Both the position numbers and the translations under genes were made by a program. Positions 33,229 through 45,345 of a stretch of DNA of 64,000 bases are shown here, in pieces. The stretch spans positions 6,196,501-6,260,500 of the forward strand of contig NZ_CP092183.1 in assembly GCF_023499255.1 (NCBI RefSeq), in the 5' to 3' direction. The notes below the pieces were generated by a model. It saw only the letters and a list, made by a program, of their open reading frames with translations. It had not been told where the DNA came from and searched no databases. The stretch's first letter is position 1. Each line of letters begins with the position of its first letter. Source of the DNA: Couchioplanes caeruleus (GTDB lineage: Bacteria; Actinomycetota; Actinomycetes; Mycobacteriales; Micromonosporaceae).

Positions 33229-33771
33229 GTGACCGAGCCCAGCGGTTCCCTCCCCGGCGCGCCCACCGTCGGCCTGTCCCCCGGCGACGCTCTTGAGCCG
33301 TGGCCGGACACCGTGGAATGGCGGCCGGTGTCGCGCAACCTGATCACTGTGGAGCTGATCAGCCGCGCGGCGTGGGTGGTCGTCGTCCTGGGCGGGCTCG
33401 GCGCCGGCTGGGCGTTCCACCGGCACTGGGCCTGGACCGCCGCGATGGCGGCGGTCGCGGTCCTGGCGATCTGGCGCTCGATCGTGACGGTCCGGGCCGT
33501 CAAGGCCTGGGGGTACGCCGAACGCGACAACGATCTGCTGGTCCGGCACGGGCTCGTGGTGCGCCGGCTCTCCATCGTCCCGTACGCCCGGATGCAGTTC
33601 GTCGACGTGACGGCCGGTCCCCTCGAACGCGCCTTCCACCTGGCCACCGTCCAGCTGCACACCGCGGCGGCGGCGAGCGACGCGAAGATCCCCGGGCTCC
33701 CGCCGGAGGAGGCGGCCCGCCTGCGCGACCGGCTCACCGCGCTGGGCGAGGACCGGGCCGAGGGCCTGTGA
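33229..33771 (+). CDS. Bacterial PH-domain membrane protein (YdbS-like)
   Basis: A 180-residue protein with two adjacent membrane helices (about 45-62 and 68-88) and a C-terminal bPH_2 domain (about 95-165, with LVVRRLSIVPYARMQFVDV). Such proteins form pairs with longer YdbT proteins. It overlaps the YdbT-like gene by four bases (GTGA). The job is poorly known; a role in envelope or secretion has been proposed for relatives. Confidence 0.82.
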   Translation: MTEPSGSLPGAPTVGLSPGDALEPWPDTVEWRPVSRNLITVELISRAAWVVVVLGGLGAGWAFHRHWAWTAAMAAVAVLAIWRSIVTVRAVKAWGYAERDNDLLVRHGLVVRRLSIVPYARMQFVDVTAGPLERAFHLATVQLHTAAAASDAKIPGLPPEEAARLRDRLTALGEDRAEGL

Positions 33772-35297
33772 CCACCGCCGACGCCCCGCCGCAGCCCCAG
33801 CCGGAGCCGCCGGTCATCGGCGAGGAGCCGCGCCGGCGCCTGCACCCGCTCAGCCCGCTGCTGCACGGCGCCAAGTCGATCGCGGTCATCGTCGCCGCGC
33901 TGAGCTGGCAGACGCTGTCGCAGGTGGGGCTCGAACGGTTCGCGCTGGTGGTGGCCGTGCTCGCCGTCGCCGTCGTGATCTTCTCGGTGATCGGCTGGCT
34001 CAACACCGGCTACCACGTGGTGGGCCGGGAGCTGCGCATCCAGGACGGGCTGCTGTGGCGGCGCAACCGGGCGATCCCGCTCGACCGCCTGCAGGCCGTG
34101 GAGCTGCGCCGGCCGCTGCTCGCGCAGCTCACCGGCCTGGCCGAGCTGCGGCTCGAGGTGGTCGGCGGCGGCAAGACCGAGGCGCCGCTGGCCTATCTGA
34201 CCGTACGGGAGGCCGGCGCGCTGCGGCAGCGGCTGCTCGCGCTGGCCGGGCGTACGCCCGGCACCGCCGAGCGGGCCGACGACGACCCGGCGCCCGGCCT
34301 CGAACGCCCGCTGTTCCGGGTCAGCAACCGCGACCTGCTGATCAGCCAGCTGCTCACCCCGCAGGCCTTCTTCCTGCCCGTCGGCGTCGCGTTCGTCGTC
34401 ATGCAGACGGTGCTCGAGGGCTCGTGGACGTTCGTCGGCATCGCCAGCACAGTCACCGCGATGGCCGGCGTGCTGCTGCAACCGGTCCGCCGGGTGCTGC
34501 AGGACTGGGACTTCCGGCTCGCGCGCGACCCCGCCGGGCGGCTCGCGGTGCGCTACGGGCTGCTGGAGACGCGCAGCCAGATCGTCCCGCTCAACCGGGT
34601 GCAGACGATCGGCGTCACCTGGCCGCTGCTCTGGCGCGTCCAGGGCTGGCTGCACCTGCGCCTCGACATCGCCGGGTACGCGGGCCCGCAGTCCGGCGAC
34701 GCCAAACGCTCGGACCGCCTGCTGCCGGTCGGCGCCTTCGAATCCGGCCGGTTCCTGGTGTGGGAGGTGCTGCCGGGCGTCGACCTGGCCGCCCTGCCGA
34801 CCGCGCCGCCGCCGGCCCGGGCGCGCTGGCTGCACCCGTTCACGCTGCGCACCATCGGGGTCGGCCTGACGCCGGAGGTGTTCGTGTCACGGTCGGGGCT
34901 GCTGACCCGGGAGATGACGCTGGTGCCGTACGCCCGGCTGCAGAGCGTGCGCGTGGTGCAGGGACCGGTGCAGCGGCTGCTCGGCCTCGCCAGCGTGTAC
35001 GCCGACACGGCCGGCGGCCGCTCGGGCGTGGCCGAGGACCGCGACCTGGCCGAGGCGTGGTGGCTGGCCGAACAGCTGTCGATCCGCGCCCGCCGGGCCC
35101 GCGCCGTGACCCCGTCGGCCGGCCTCACCCCCGGCGGCACTCCCGCCTCCGGCGGCGGCCGCGCGGGCGATGGCGGGATCGCTGCCGACGGCGGCCCGGT
35201 GGGCGGTGGCGGGATCGCTGCCGGCGGGCCGGTGGGCGGTGGCGGGTTCGCTGCCGGCGGCGGGCACGGACGGGCCGCGACCGAGCCTCTAAGCTGA
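33768..35297 (+). CDS. Bacterial PH-domain membrane protein (YdbT-like)
   Basis: A 509-residue protein with repeated units of paired helices and bPH_2 domains: NRAIPLDRLQAVELRRP, RSQIVPLNRVQTIGVTWP and MTLVPYARLQSVRVVQGP mark three PH strands. The C-terminus (about 450-509) is a Gly-rich low-complexity tail with GGPVGGGGIA-type repeats. The GTG start overlaps the stop of its YdbS-like partner. The two probably form one membrane complex. Confidence 0.82.
   Translation: MTTADAPPQPQPEPPVIGEEPRRRLHPLSPLLHGAKSIAVIVAALSWQTLSQVGLERFALVVAVLAVAVVIFSVIGWLNTGYHVVGRELRIQDGLLWRRNRAIPLDRLQAVELRRPLLAQLTGLAELRLEVVGGGKTEAPLAYLTVREAGALRQRLLALAGRTPGTAERADDDPAPGLERPLFRVSNRDLLISQLLTPQAFFLPVGVAFVVMQTVLEGSWTFVGIASTVTAMAGVLLQPVRRVLQDWDFRLARDPAGRLAVRYGLLETRSQIVPLNRVQTIGVTWPLLWRVQGWLHLRLDIAGYAGPQSGDAKRSDRLLPVGAFESGRFLVWEVLPGVDLAALPTAPPPARARWLHPFTLRTIGVGLTPEVFVSRSGLLTREMTLVPYARLQSVRVVQGPVQRLLGLASVYADTAGGRSGVAEDRDLAEAWWLAEQLSIRARRARAVTPSAGLTPGGTPASGGGRAGDGGIAADGGPVGGGGIAAGGPVGGGGFAAGGGHGRAATEPLS
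35290..35295 (+). promoter_or_regulatory. -10 element TAAGCT of a leaderless promoter
   Basis: TAAGCT ends 6 bases before ATG 35302 and overlaps the end of the upstream gene. No ribosome site is present. Confidence 0.5.
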
Positions 35298-35301
35298 CCG
35301 C

Positions 35302-35697
35302 ATGGAGCTTCCGCAGTTCAGTCCCGGACTTTCCGCCCGGGTGGAGCTGACCGTCACCGATGCCGACACCGCCCAGGCCGTGGGCTCCGGCGACGTGCCG
35401 GTGCTGGCCACCCCGCGGGTGCTCGCGCTCGCCGAGGCGGCCACCGTGGCGGCCACCGCGCGGCTGCTGCCCGGCGGCGTGACGACGGTGGGCACCCGCG
35501 CCGAGGTGGAGCACCGCGCGCCGACGCCGGTCGGGCACCGGGTGACCGCGCTCGCCACCCTGGCCAAGGTGGACGGCCGCAAGCTGCTGTTCGAGGTGGT
35601 CGTCCGCGACGGCGAGGAGCTGGTGGCCGAGGTCCGGGTCGAGCGGGTCGTCCTCGACCGCCGGCGGTTCATCGCCAAGGCGCTCGGCGACAGCTAG
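35302..35697 (+). CDS. Hot-dog thioesterase (FlK-like)
   Basis: A 131-residue single hot-dog domain resembling fluoroacetyl-CoA thioesterase FlK: the TPRVLALAEAATVAA helix (about 37-51) and the GTRAEVEHRAPTPVGHRV strand-turn with the catalytic-site Glu/His. It should hydrolyse a small acyl-CoA; the substrate is unknown. Leaderless ATG. The stop TAG shares its bases with the stop of the convergent kinase gene (CTAG). Confidence 0.8.
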   Translation: MELPQFSPGLSARVELTVTDADTAQAVGSGDVPVLATPRVLALAEAATVAATARLLPGGVTTVGTRAEVEHRAPTPVGHRVTALATLAKVDGRKLLFEVVVRDGEELVAEVRVERVVLDRRRFIAKALGDS

Positions 35698-36632
35698 ATC
35701 AGCGCGCCCCAGCGGGCGGTGAGCTCCTCGTACGTCGGCATGGCCACCGCACCGCCGGGACGTTCGCACACCAGGCCCGCCACGGCCAGCGCGAACGTCA
35801 CGTACGCCTGCCAGCCCGCGAGGTCGGCCGGGATGCCGTCGGCGAGCAGGCGGCGGACCAGCGCACCCATCACCGAGTCGCCCGCGCCGGTCGCGTCGAC
35901 GGCGTTGACGCTCGGCGCCGGCAGCATCCCCGCGCCGTCGGTGGCCGCCACGTACGCGCCCTTGGAGCCGCAGGTCACCACCACCGCCCGGGCGCCCAGC
36001 TTGAGGATGTGCTCGGCGGCCCCGGCCGGACCGGCGCCCTCCCACAGCACCTCCGCGTCGGCGGAGCTCAGCTTGACCAGGTCCGCCGTGGCGAAGAACC
36101 CTTCGACGAGCTCGCGCAGGGCGGTGACCGCCGCGGCGTCGGGCAGCAGCTTCGGGCGTACGTTGGGATCGAAGACCCGCAGCGGACCCGGCACCGCCCA
36201 CGCCTTGCGCGCCGCCGAGACGAACGGCTCGCGCATCAGCGCGATCGACCCGGCGTAGAGCACGGACGCGCCGGCCACCATCGCCTCGTCGACGTCGTCG
36301 GCCGTAACCAGCGAGTACGAGGGCGGTTCGCCGTAGAACTGGAACGTCGGCTCGGCGCCCTCGAACGTGGTGACCGCGAGCGTCGTGGGCACGCCGACCC
36401 GGGTCATCGACGTGGTGCCGACGCCACTCTGGCGCAGGAACGCGGCGATGCGGTCGCCCAGGGTGTCGTTGCCGAGCGAGCCCACGTACTGCACGTCACC
36501 GCCGAGCCGGGTGGCGCCCACCGCGACGTTCAGCGGCGCCCCGCCGATCGCCTGGCGGTAGATCAACTCGCCGTCACGCCCGGTCTCCAGGAGATCCACG
36601 AGCGCTTCCCCGAGCACCACCGCGTAGCCCAT
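35694..36632 (-). CDS. PfkB-family carbohydrate kinase (fructokinase-like)
   Basis: A 312-residue ribokinase-fold sugar kinase. The N-terminal Gly motif is YVGSLGNDTLGDRIA and the ATP/catalytic motif VDATGAGDSVMGAL (base Asp in GAGD, about 250). The GGAPLNVAVGATRLGG substrate region favours fructose or a similar ketose. GAGGGGATCGGA precedes ATG 36632. Its stop overlaps the convergent thioesterase stop by four bases. Confidence 0.86.
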   Translation of the reverse strand: MGYAVVLGEALVDLLETGRDGELIYRQAIGGAPLNVAVGATRLGGDVQYVGSLGNDTLGDRIAAFLRQSGVGTTSMTRVGVPTTLAVTTFEGAEPTFQFYGEPPSYSLVTADDVDEAMVAGASVLYAGSIALMREPFVSAARKAWAVPGPLRVFDPNVRPKLLPDAAAVTALRELVEGFFATADLVKLSSADAEVLWEGAGPAGAAEHILKLGARAVVVTCGSKGAYVAATDGAGMLPAPSVNAVDATGAGDSVMGALVRRLLADGIPADLAGWQAYVTFALAVAGLVCERPGGAVAMPTYEELTARWGALI

Positions 36633-36661
36633 TCCGATCCCCTCCACGTCACGCCGGCCCC

Positions 36662-36801
36662 ATGCCGTCAGCCTCGCGCGGCAGCCCTCGCCGCCGCACA
36701 CGCGCGGGCGTCGCCTCGCGCCGGTCCCGCCTCGCGGCACGCCCTCGCCGTGCCGTCAGCGTCGGCTCGCGGCGCGCTTCCACCGATGCCGTCAGCCTCG
36801 C
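36662..36801. repeat. Degenerate repeats in spacer before the SOD-like gene
   Basis: ATGCCGTCAGCCTCGC occurs at 36662-36677 and again at 36786-36801, with decayed copies between (GTGCCGTCAGCGTCGG). CTCGC-type short words dominate. The 240-base spacer holds no gene. Confidence 0.6.
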
Positions 36802-36860
36802 CCCCGCGCCGCGAGAAAGCTAGCACTTGCCCGATGCTCGTCCATTTGCTGCCCTTTTGG

Positions 36861-36866
36861 CATGAT
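36861..36866 (+). promoter_or_regulatory. -10-like element CATGAT before the SOD-like gene
   Basis: CATGAT ends 6 bases before ATG 36873, matching the leaderless layout of neighbours although the first base is not T. Confidence 0.35.
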
Positions 36867-36872
36867 TCGGCC

Positions 36873-37529
36873 ATGCGCCTCGTCCTGCCGCTCCTGACCA
36901 CCGTCCTCGCGGCGCTCGCCGGATGCGCCGACACCGGCGGCTACACCCCGGCGGGCGTGACGGCCCGGCCCCCGCCGCCCGGAACGCCGTTCATGGTCAC
37001 CGGCGGCGGCTCCCCCGCCGTCAGCCCGGGGCCCTCGGGCGACGCCCCGCTCAACCAGAACACGACGACCGGCACGTTCCTGCCGTCCCCGCAGGGCACC
37101 CGCGCCATCACGTACGACCCCGCGGTGGTCCCGCCCGGCGCGACGGCCGAGGTCACGATCGACACCACGACCCAGGGCGTCCGCGTACGCCTGCACGTGA
37201 CGGGAATGGTGCCGCGGCGCTCGTACGGGGCGCATTTGCACACCGGCTCCTGCACCTCCGTACCGGACGACGCGGGCCCGCACTACCAGCACGACATCGC
37301 ACCGTCGAAGCCGTCCAGCGACCCGGTCTACGCCAACCCGCAGAACGAGGTGTGGCTCGACTTCGCCGCCGACCTGCGCGGCGCGGCCACCGTGGTGTCC
37401 GTGCACGACTGGACGTTCGACCCGGTACGCGCGCCGCACTCGCTGGTCATCCACGCCGAGCGGACCCGTACCGGAAAGGATGCCGGCACGGCAGGTCCGC
37501 GCGTGGCCTGCCTCACCTTGCCGTCCTGA
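36873..37529 (+). CDS. Cu/Zn superoxide dismutase-like lipoprotein
   Basis: A 218-residue exported lipoprotein (lipobox LAALAGC, Cys about 17) with a Pro/Gly-rich linker and a SodC-like Greek-key domain (about 60-215). Metal-site histidines are seen in SYGAHLHTGSC, GPHYQHD, SVHDWTF and SLVIHAERT. The usual SodC active-site spacing is loosened, so it may bind copper without full dismutase activity. The start lacks a ribosome site; an in-frame start 12 codons upstream is less likely because the signal peptide begins at this Met. Confidence 0.72.
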   Translation: MRLVLPLLTTVLAALAGCADTGGYTPAGVTARPPPPGTPFMVTGGGSPAVSPGPSGDAPLNQNTTTGTFLPSPQGTRAITYDPAVVPPGATAEVTIDTTTQGVRVRLHVTGMVPRRSYGAHLHTGSCTSVPDDAGPHYQHDIAPSKPSSDPVYANPQNEVWLDFAADLRGAATVVSVHDWTFDPVRAPHSLVIHAERTRTGKDAGTAGPRVACLTLPS

Positions 37530-37793
37530 CCCCCTGGCGCTCGCCCTTCTCCGCTTTCGCCGCCCCGCTCTGCGTGCGTCGCCCGCTCTGGCCTCGCCGT
37601 CCGCTCCGACTTTGCTGCCCACTACTTTCGCCGTCCGGCTGCGTGCCTTCCTCGGCCTCGCCGGCCCGGCTTCCGCCGGTCCTTCCTCGCCCGCGTTCCG
37701 CGCCGGGGTGATCATCCCGGGCGGATCCGTCGGGCTTCTTGTCGGAGGGAGGCGGTAACGTCTGGTACGGGACGCGAGACGGGAGGGCCAACG
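37530..37793. other. C/T-skewed low-complexity spacer
   Basis: About 260 bases with no credible gene; up to about 37700 the + strand is dominated by C and T in short repeated words (CCGCTC, GCCTCGCC, GTCGCC). The last 60 bases contain GGGAGG, the ribosome site of the aminopeptidase gene. Confidence 0.5.
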
Positions 37794-39263
37794 ATGGCTG
37801 AGCAGGGTGACGGCACGACGACCCCGAAGACGGAGTCGCACGACCCCGACTTCCCCGAGGCGTTCCTGCAGTTCATGCGGGGCGGCTGGCGGGAGGACCG
37901 GCTGGACGTCACCGCGCGGCCCGAGGCGCCCAACCACGCGAAGCGCCGCGCCGCGCTCTCCGACGCGTTCCCCGGCGAGACGCTGATCATCCCGACCGGC
38001 AACGAGAAGGTGCGCGCCAACGACACCGACCACCCGTTCCGGCCCGGCAGCGACTTCGTGTACCTGACCGGCGACAGCGACCCGGACGGCGTGCTGATCC
38101 TGCGCCCCAGCGGCTCCGGGCACGACGCGGTGCTCTACACCCACGACCGCAACTCCAAGGACACCGACGCCTTCTTCCGCAGCCGCAACGGCGAGCTGTG
38201 GGTCGGCCGCCGGCACACCCTGGCGGAGCGTTCCACCGAGCTGGGCGTGGAGACCGCGCCGTACAGCGATCTCGGCAGGGCCCTCGCCGACTGCGCCCCG
38301 GCCCGCACCCGGGTTCTCCGCGGCCTCGACCCCGCCGTCGACCGCGCGGTCCTCGCCTACGACCCGGACCCGCAGACCCGGCGCGACCGCGCCCTCGCCG
38401 CGGTGATCTCCGAGTTCAAGCTGGTCAAGGACGAGTGGGAGATCGCCCAGCTGCAGGAGGCGATCGACGCCACGGTCCGCGGCTTCGAGGACGTGGCCCG
38501 CGTGCTGCCCGCCGACCGCGGCGTCAAGGAGCGCCTGCTCGAGGGCGTCTTCGCGCTGCGCGCCCGCACCGACGGCAACGACGTCGGCTACGGCAGCATC
38601 GTCGGCGCGGGCGCCCACGCGACGATCCTGCACTGGGTGCGCAACACCGGCGTCACCAGGCCGGGCGAGCTGCTGCTCATGGACATGGGCGTCGAGGGCC
38701 ACACGTACTACACGGCCGACGTGACCCGCACGGTCCCGGTCTCCGGCACCTTCACCCCGCTGCAGCGCCAGGTGTACGACATCGTCCACGCCTCCCAGCA
38801 GGCGGGCATGGACGCGGTCAAGCCGGGCGTGAGGTTCCGCGACGTCCACCTGACCTGCATGCGAGTGCTCGCCGAAGGCCTCGCCGACCTCGGCCTGCTC
38901 CCGGTCAGCGTCGACGAAGCCATGTCGGAGAATTCCACGGTCTACCGCCGCTGGACCCTGCACGGCTTCGGCCACATGCTCGGCATCGACGTCCACGACT
39001 GCTCAGCGGCCCGCAAGGAGACGTACCGCGACGGCGAACTGAAGGAGGGCTACGTCCTCACGGTCGAGCCCGGCCTCTACTTCCAGCCGGAAGACGACCT
39101 GGTCCCGGAAGAACTCCGCGGCATCGGCGTCCGCATCGAGGACGACGTCGTCGTGACAGCAGACGGCTGCCGCAACCTGTCGGCGGGCCTGCCCCGATCG
39201 TCGGCCGAGGTCGAGGCCTGGCTGTCGTCCCAGCGCGAGGCCGGCCCCCGCCTGCCGGAGTAG
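37794..39263 (+). CDS. pepP: Aminopeptidase P (Xaa-Pro aminopeptidase, M24)
   Basis: A 489-residue cytosolic metallopeptidase removing an N-terminal residue before Pro. The N-terminal domain spans about 45-215 and the pita-bread domain about 220-475. Dinuclear metal ligands are Asp in MDMGVEG, Asp in TADVTRT, His in [10 protein letters not shown], Glu in TVEPGLY and Glu in VRIEDDV. ATG 37794 follows GGGAGGG. It stands alone between two low-complexity spacers. Confidence 0.9.
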   Translation: MAEQGDGTTTPKTESHDPDFPEAFLQFMRGGWREDRLDVTARPEAPNHAKRRAALSDAFPGETLIIPTGNEKVRANDTDHPFRPGSDFVYLTGDSDPDGVLILRPSGSGHDAVLYTHDRNSKDTDAFFRSRNGELWVGRRHTLAERSTELGVETAPYSDLGRALADCAPARTRVLRGLDPAVDRAVLAYDPDPQTRRDRALAAVISEFKLVKDEWEIAQLQEAIDATVRGFEDVARVLPADRGVKERLLEGVFALRARTDGNDVGYGSIVGAGAHATILHWVRNTGVTRPGELLLMDMGVEGHTYYTADVTRTVPVSGTFTPLQRQVYDIVHASQQAGMDAVKPGVRFRDVHLTCMRVLAEGLADLGLLPVSVDEAMSENSTVYRRWTLHGFGHMLGIDVHDCSAARKETYRDGELKEGYVLTVEPGLYFQPEDDLVPEELRGIGVRIEDDVVVTADGCRNLSAGLPRSSAEVEAWLSSQREAGPRLPE

Positions 39264-39279
39264 CCCGCTCCCCGCTTCG

Positions 39280-39308
39280 CGTGGGGCCCTCGTTTCCCGG
39301 GCCCCACG
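39280..39308 (+). terminator. Hairpin terminator after aminopeptidase P
   Basis: Ten-bp arms CGTGGGGCCC and GGGCCCCACG enclose a 9-base loop (TCGTTTCCC), starting 17 bases after the stop codon. Confidence 0.65.
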
Positions 39309-39390
39309 CCCCAACCCGGCCCCCGCCGTCGCAGGGCGGCTTGCCCTTTCTGCACCGCGCGCTCCCCCACGCCGCGCCGCGTGCCCCTCT

Positions 39391-39498
39391 CACGCCGCGC
39401 GCCCCTCTCACTCCGCGCGCCCCTCTCACGCCGCGCGCCCCTCTCACGCCGCGCGCCCCTCTCACTCCGCGCGCCCCTCTCACTCCGCGCGCCCCTCT
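39391..39498. repeat. 18-bp tandem repeat array (6 units)
   Basis: Six head-to-tail copies of CACGCCGCGCGCCCCTCT, differing only at the fourth base (G or T), with decayed units on both sides (39369-39390 and 39499-39516). It lies in a 625-base spacer (39264-39888) without a credible gene. The unit is a multiple of three, so frames stay open through it, which makes spurious ORFs. Confidence 0.85.
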
Positions 39499-39516
39499 CA
39501 CGCCGGGTGCTCCTTT

Positions 39517-39841
39517 CACTCGCGTGCTCCCCGCTGCGCGCACCCCCGGGTTACCCGCCCCATCGCGCCTGCCCGCTCACCTCGCCGCCTGCCGCCTCGC
39601 CTCGCGCCGGCTTGGCCCTGTCGCCTCGCGCCGGCTTGGCCTGTCGCCTCGCGCCGCCCCACGCTCTCGCCTCGCCCCCCGCTCGGCCTGTCCACCGCTC
39701 CGTCGCGCCGGCCCGCTCAGCGCCCTTTCCTTTCGCCCCTTCCTTCCTACGGCCGGCCTCTTCCTATGGCCGGGCCTGCCTGCGGCCGGCCTCTTCCTAC
39801 GGCAGGCTCTTCCTTCGGCCCGCGGAGGGGAAACGCCATGT
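39517..39841. repeat. Degenerate direct repeats in spacer
   Basis: The spacer continues with imperfect direct repeats: a 19-20-base word around CTCGCGCCGGCTTGGCC occurs near 39598 and 39622, and GGCCGGCCTCTTCCTA-type words recur near 39752-39800. The + strand is strongly C/T rich. No gene is seen. Confidence 0.6.
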
Positions 39842-39876
39842 CCGATTCCCACCAGCCGACCCCGGGACATGCTCGT

Positions 39877-39882
39877 TAGCGT
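39877..39882 (+). promoter_or_regulatory. -10 element TAGCGT of a leaderless promoter
   Basis: TAGCGT ends 6 bases before ATG 39889; there is no ribosome site. Confidence 0.5.
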
Positions 39883-39888
39883 GGCCTC

Positions 39889-40506
39889 ATGAACTGGCAC
39901 GCCTATGGAACGTTCCTGACCTTCGCCACGGTTGTGGTGCTCATCCCCGGCCCGGACTTCGCGGTCGTCACGGGCAACACGGTGTCGGGCGGCCGCCGCC
40001 GGGGCATGTGGTGCGCGGCCGGCGTGTCCACCTCGAACGTGATTCAGGGCGCCGCCGCCGTCGCGGGCCTCGGTGCGCTCATCGTGCGGGCTCAGCCGGT
40101 CTTCCACGTCATCAAGTGGGTGGGCGCGCTCTACCTGGCGTACCTCGGCGTCCAGGCGCTGCGCTCAGCCATCCGCGGCCGGTACGCGCCCCCGCCCGCG
40201 GCCGGCGCCGAAGCTGCGAACGGCTGGCGGCAGGGCTTCCTGTCGAACATCACCAACCCCAAGGTGCTGATGTTCTACCTGGCGATTCTTCCCCAATTCC
40301 TGACCCCGGACGCGGGCGCGACCCTGCTCCTGGCCCTGGCCCTCACCCACGCCGTCCTGTCCCTGGCCTACCTGCTCTTCCTGACGACGATGCTCCACCG
40401 AGCCCGCCGAATCCTCGAACGCCGCGCGGTACGCCGCGCCCTCGACGCCCTCACCGGGACCGCCATGCTCGCCTTCGGAGCCCGCCTGGCAGTGGACCGC
40501 GCCTGA
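39889..40506 (+). CDS. LysE/RhtB-family amino-acid exporter
   Basis: A 205-residue inner-membrane exporter with about six helices. The family signature [22 protein letters not shown] lies at about 18-39 (split here as LIPGPDF and GGRRRG) and a second conserved region is [19 protein letters not shown]. Relatives export threonine, homoserine or leucine; the substrate here is not predictable. It is leaderless and probably a single-gene unit. Confidence 0.85.
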   Translation: MNWHAYGTFLTFATVVVLIPGPDFAVVTGNTVSGGRRRGMWCAAGVSTSNVIQGAAAVAGLGALIVRAQPVFHVIKWVGALYLAYLGVQALRSAIRGRYAPPPAAGAEAANGWRQGFLSNITNPKVLMFYLAILPQFLTPDAGATLLLALALTHAVLSLAYLLFLTTMLHRARRILERRAVRRALDALTGTAMLAFGARLAVDRA

Positions 40507-40555
40507 CCGGAGCCTCAGCTCGCCGAGGTCGCCGCCTGCCGTGGCCAAGGTGAGA

Positions 40556-40735
40556 CAACCACGACACCGACGCCAGCCGACAAACAGCCAGGACGCCGGC
40601 GGACAACGCCAGCGGACGACGCCGAACAACGCCGGACAACGCCGGCGGCAGCGACAACGACGACGTCGGCAGCCGGCAGCCGGCAGACAGGCCACGACGC
40701 CGGCGGACAGGCCACGACGACGCCGGGCGTCAAGG
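40556..40735. repeat. A/C-rich degenerate repeat spacer
   Basis: The sequence after the exporter gene consists of ACGCCGG- and CGGACAACGCC-type words. A longer direct repeat, AGGCCACGACGCCGG/AGGCCACGACGACGCCGG, lies near 40688 and 40708. No gene is apparent. Confidence 0.5.
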
Positions 40736-40753
40736 GATCAAAGCGGACGACGG

Positions 40754-41206
40754 CTACGACGCCGGCGTGTACTCCGTGATGTGGAAGCAGGTGTTCTCGG
40801 CGTTGTCGCCGGCGTCCGACACGTCGAACGACACCGTCACCGGGTGCCCGTCCACCGGATCCGCACTCGTCGACATCTTGCCGCCGTCGTCCGCCGCCGT
40901 ACGGGCCAGGTCCAGCAGCCCGCCCAGCGTCGGCACGTCGATCTCCTCTTCGCCGACGATGTTCTTGCCGTCGATGCGGTCCGCCGTGGCGACCGTCCGG
41001 TCCCGCACGGTGACCCGGTACGTGCCCAGGGAGGCGCGGCCGTCGCACCGGCGCTCCACCACGAACCCGTAGTCGGCCGGTTCGGTCCAGGGGGGCGGGG
41101 AGGCCGCGGTCGACGGGCCGGGCTGCGGCTGGGCGTCCGGTTTCGAGGTGCAGCCGGCCGCGAGGGCCAACACCGCGAGGCCCGCCACGGCACATCGGAT
41201 ACGCAC
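40754..41206 (-). CDS. Secreted lipoprotein, possibly DUF6174 family
   Basis: A 150-residue lipoprotein. The signal ends in LAAGCTS (lipobox Cys about 19), followed by a Pro-rich linker. The mature domain has two Cys that may pair (ERRCDG and ENTCFH). The DYGFVVERRC start and the VTVRDRTVATA strand resemble DUF6174 proteins, of unknown function. The GTG start follows GGAGGAAGAG. Confidence 0.6.
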   Translation of the reverse strand: MRIRCAVAGLAVLALAAGCTSKPDAQPQPGPSTAASPPPWTEPADYGFVVERRCDGRASLGTYRVTVRDRTVATADRIDGKNIVGEEEIDVPTLGGLLDLARTAADDGGKMSTSADPVDGHPVTVSFDVSDAGDNAENTCFHITEYTPAS

Positions 41207-41506
41207 GTTGCTCTTCCTCCCGCCGGGGAACGCCCCGGTGGGAGGCGCGACCGGTCAGCCATGATTCCGAATCGCCGAGATCACCTCAAGCCGAGGCCCG
41301 CACCCGCGCCCAAGCAACCGCCCGGCGGACCCGTCACGCAACCCCAGGCAAGGCCGGCCAGCAAGGCAATCGCAAAGCCTCCCACCGCGAGGCCGGCCAG
41401 CCGAACAACGCAAGCGCAGAGCCCCCCACGCATGCGCCCCCTGGGGAATGAGCAAAGCGCGACCAAACAGCCGCCCAGCAAAGGGCCGCGCCGACGAAAC
41501 GGCGGC
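41207..41506. other. 300-base spacer without a gene
   Basis: Apart from the lipoprotein gene's ribosome site at its left end, it contains Pro/Gln-codon-like degenerate words (AAGGCCGGCCAGC and GAGGCCGGCCAGC, CAAGCAACCGCC). It lies upstream of the leftward lipoprotein gene and downstream of the leftward pullulanase gene; no clear terminator is seen. Confidence 0.4.
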
Positions 41507-44797
<3,291 letters not shown>

Positions 44798-44803
44798 CTG
44801 GAC

Positions 44804-44809
44804 ACTATG
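44804..44809 (-). promoter_or_regulatory. -10-like element CATAGT before pulA
   Basis: On the minus strand CATAGT ends 6 bases before GTG 44797, the leaderless layout seen elsewhere in the window. Confidence 0.4.
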
Positions 44810-44822
44810 GCACCGGGGTGCG

Positions 44823-45230
44823 TCAATTTCGGGGCGTGGCGATCACCGTCGTGATCCGCGGCCCGTCGGCGTCGGCCCGGATCAGGTAGCGGTAGCGCTC
44901 ACCGGGCACGGCCGCCCCGCAGCTGTCGAGGTATTCCCACTCGACGGCGACCATGGCGAGCGCCGCGCTGAGCCGCTGCACGTCGCGGATCTGCGCGTGC
45001 GCTGCGACGATCTGCTGCTCCCGGTATGCCGGCGAGGCCCCCAGGAACGACAGTGCGACCGCGGCCGGCGAGGTGAACGTGAAGCTGTACGAGTCGGCGA
45101 CCACCATCCCCGGCAGCGCGTAGCAGCCGGCCACCGCCGCCACGTCGCCCCTGGTCAGCGCGGAGCCGTAGCGGTCGAAGAAGTCGGTGAGGTTCTCGAG
45201 GTCCGTGGGCGCCTTCACGGGACGCCGCAT
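44823..45230 (-). CDS. NTF2/SnoaL-like hypothetical protein
   Basis: A 135-residue soluble protein. The helix DFFDRYGSALTRGDVAAVAGCY followed by a PGMVVADSYSF strand is the start of a cone-shaped NTF2-like fold; residues 95-135 supply the remaining beta strands. No catalytic set is recognisable. The start ATG 45230 has only a short CGGGA before it. It is divergent from aconitase across a 186-base promoter region. Confidence 0.6.
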   Translation of the reverse strand: MRRPVKAPTDLENLTDFFDRYGSALTRGDVAAVAGCYALPGMVVADSYSFTFTSPAAVALSFLGASPAYREQQIVAAHAQIRDVQRLSAALAMVAVEWEYLDSCGAAVPGERYRYLIRADADGPRITTVIATPRN

Positions 45231-45327
45231 TCCCGATGATCATGTCCGGTAAACCTGAGGACCGCCGTGACCCGGGTTGCACGCCATAGCAAGACGGACG
45301 TACGGTTTACGGGAGACGTGGACGGTG

Positions 45328-45345
45328 GGTTAGGCGTGCCTAACC
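45328..45345. promoter_or_regulatory. Strong palindrome upstream of aconitase
   Basis: GGTTAGGCGTGCCTAACC has perfect 8-bp arms and a 2-base centre, ending 71 bases before the acnA start. TTAGG-N4-CCTAA recalls part of the DtxR/IdeR iron box, but the spacing of the full 19-bp consensus is not met. A regulator site for acnA or the divergent gene is likely. Confidence 0.5.

Noticed and set aside
39391..39498. CRISPR array
   Set aside because: The repeats are contiguous 18-mers without unique spacers and there are no cas genes.
39058..39543. Minus-strand frame encoding a (GVRGAR)n collagen-like repeat
   Set aside because: It is the 18-bp tandem array read in frame; there is no start signal and it overlaps the aminopeptidase C-terminus.
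45328..45345. Canonical DtxR/IdeR iron box
   Set aside because: Only part of the consensus fits; the 19-bp spacing is not met, so it is reported as an unassigned palindrome.
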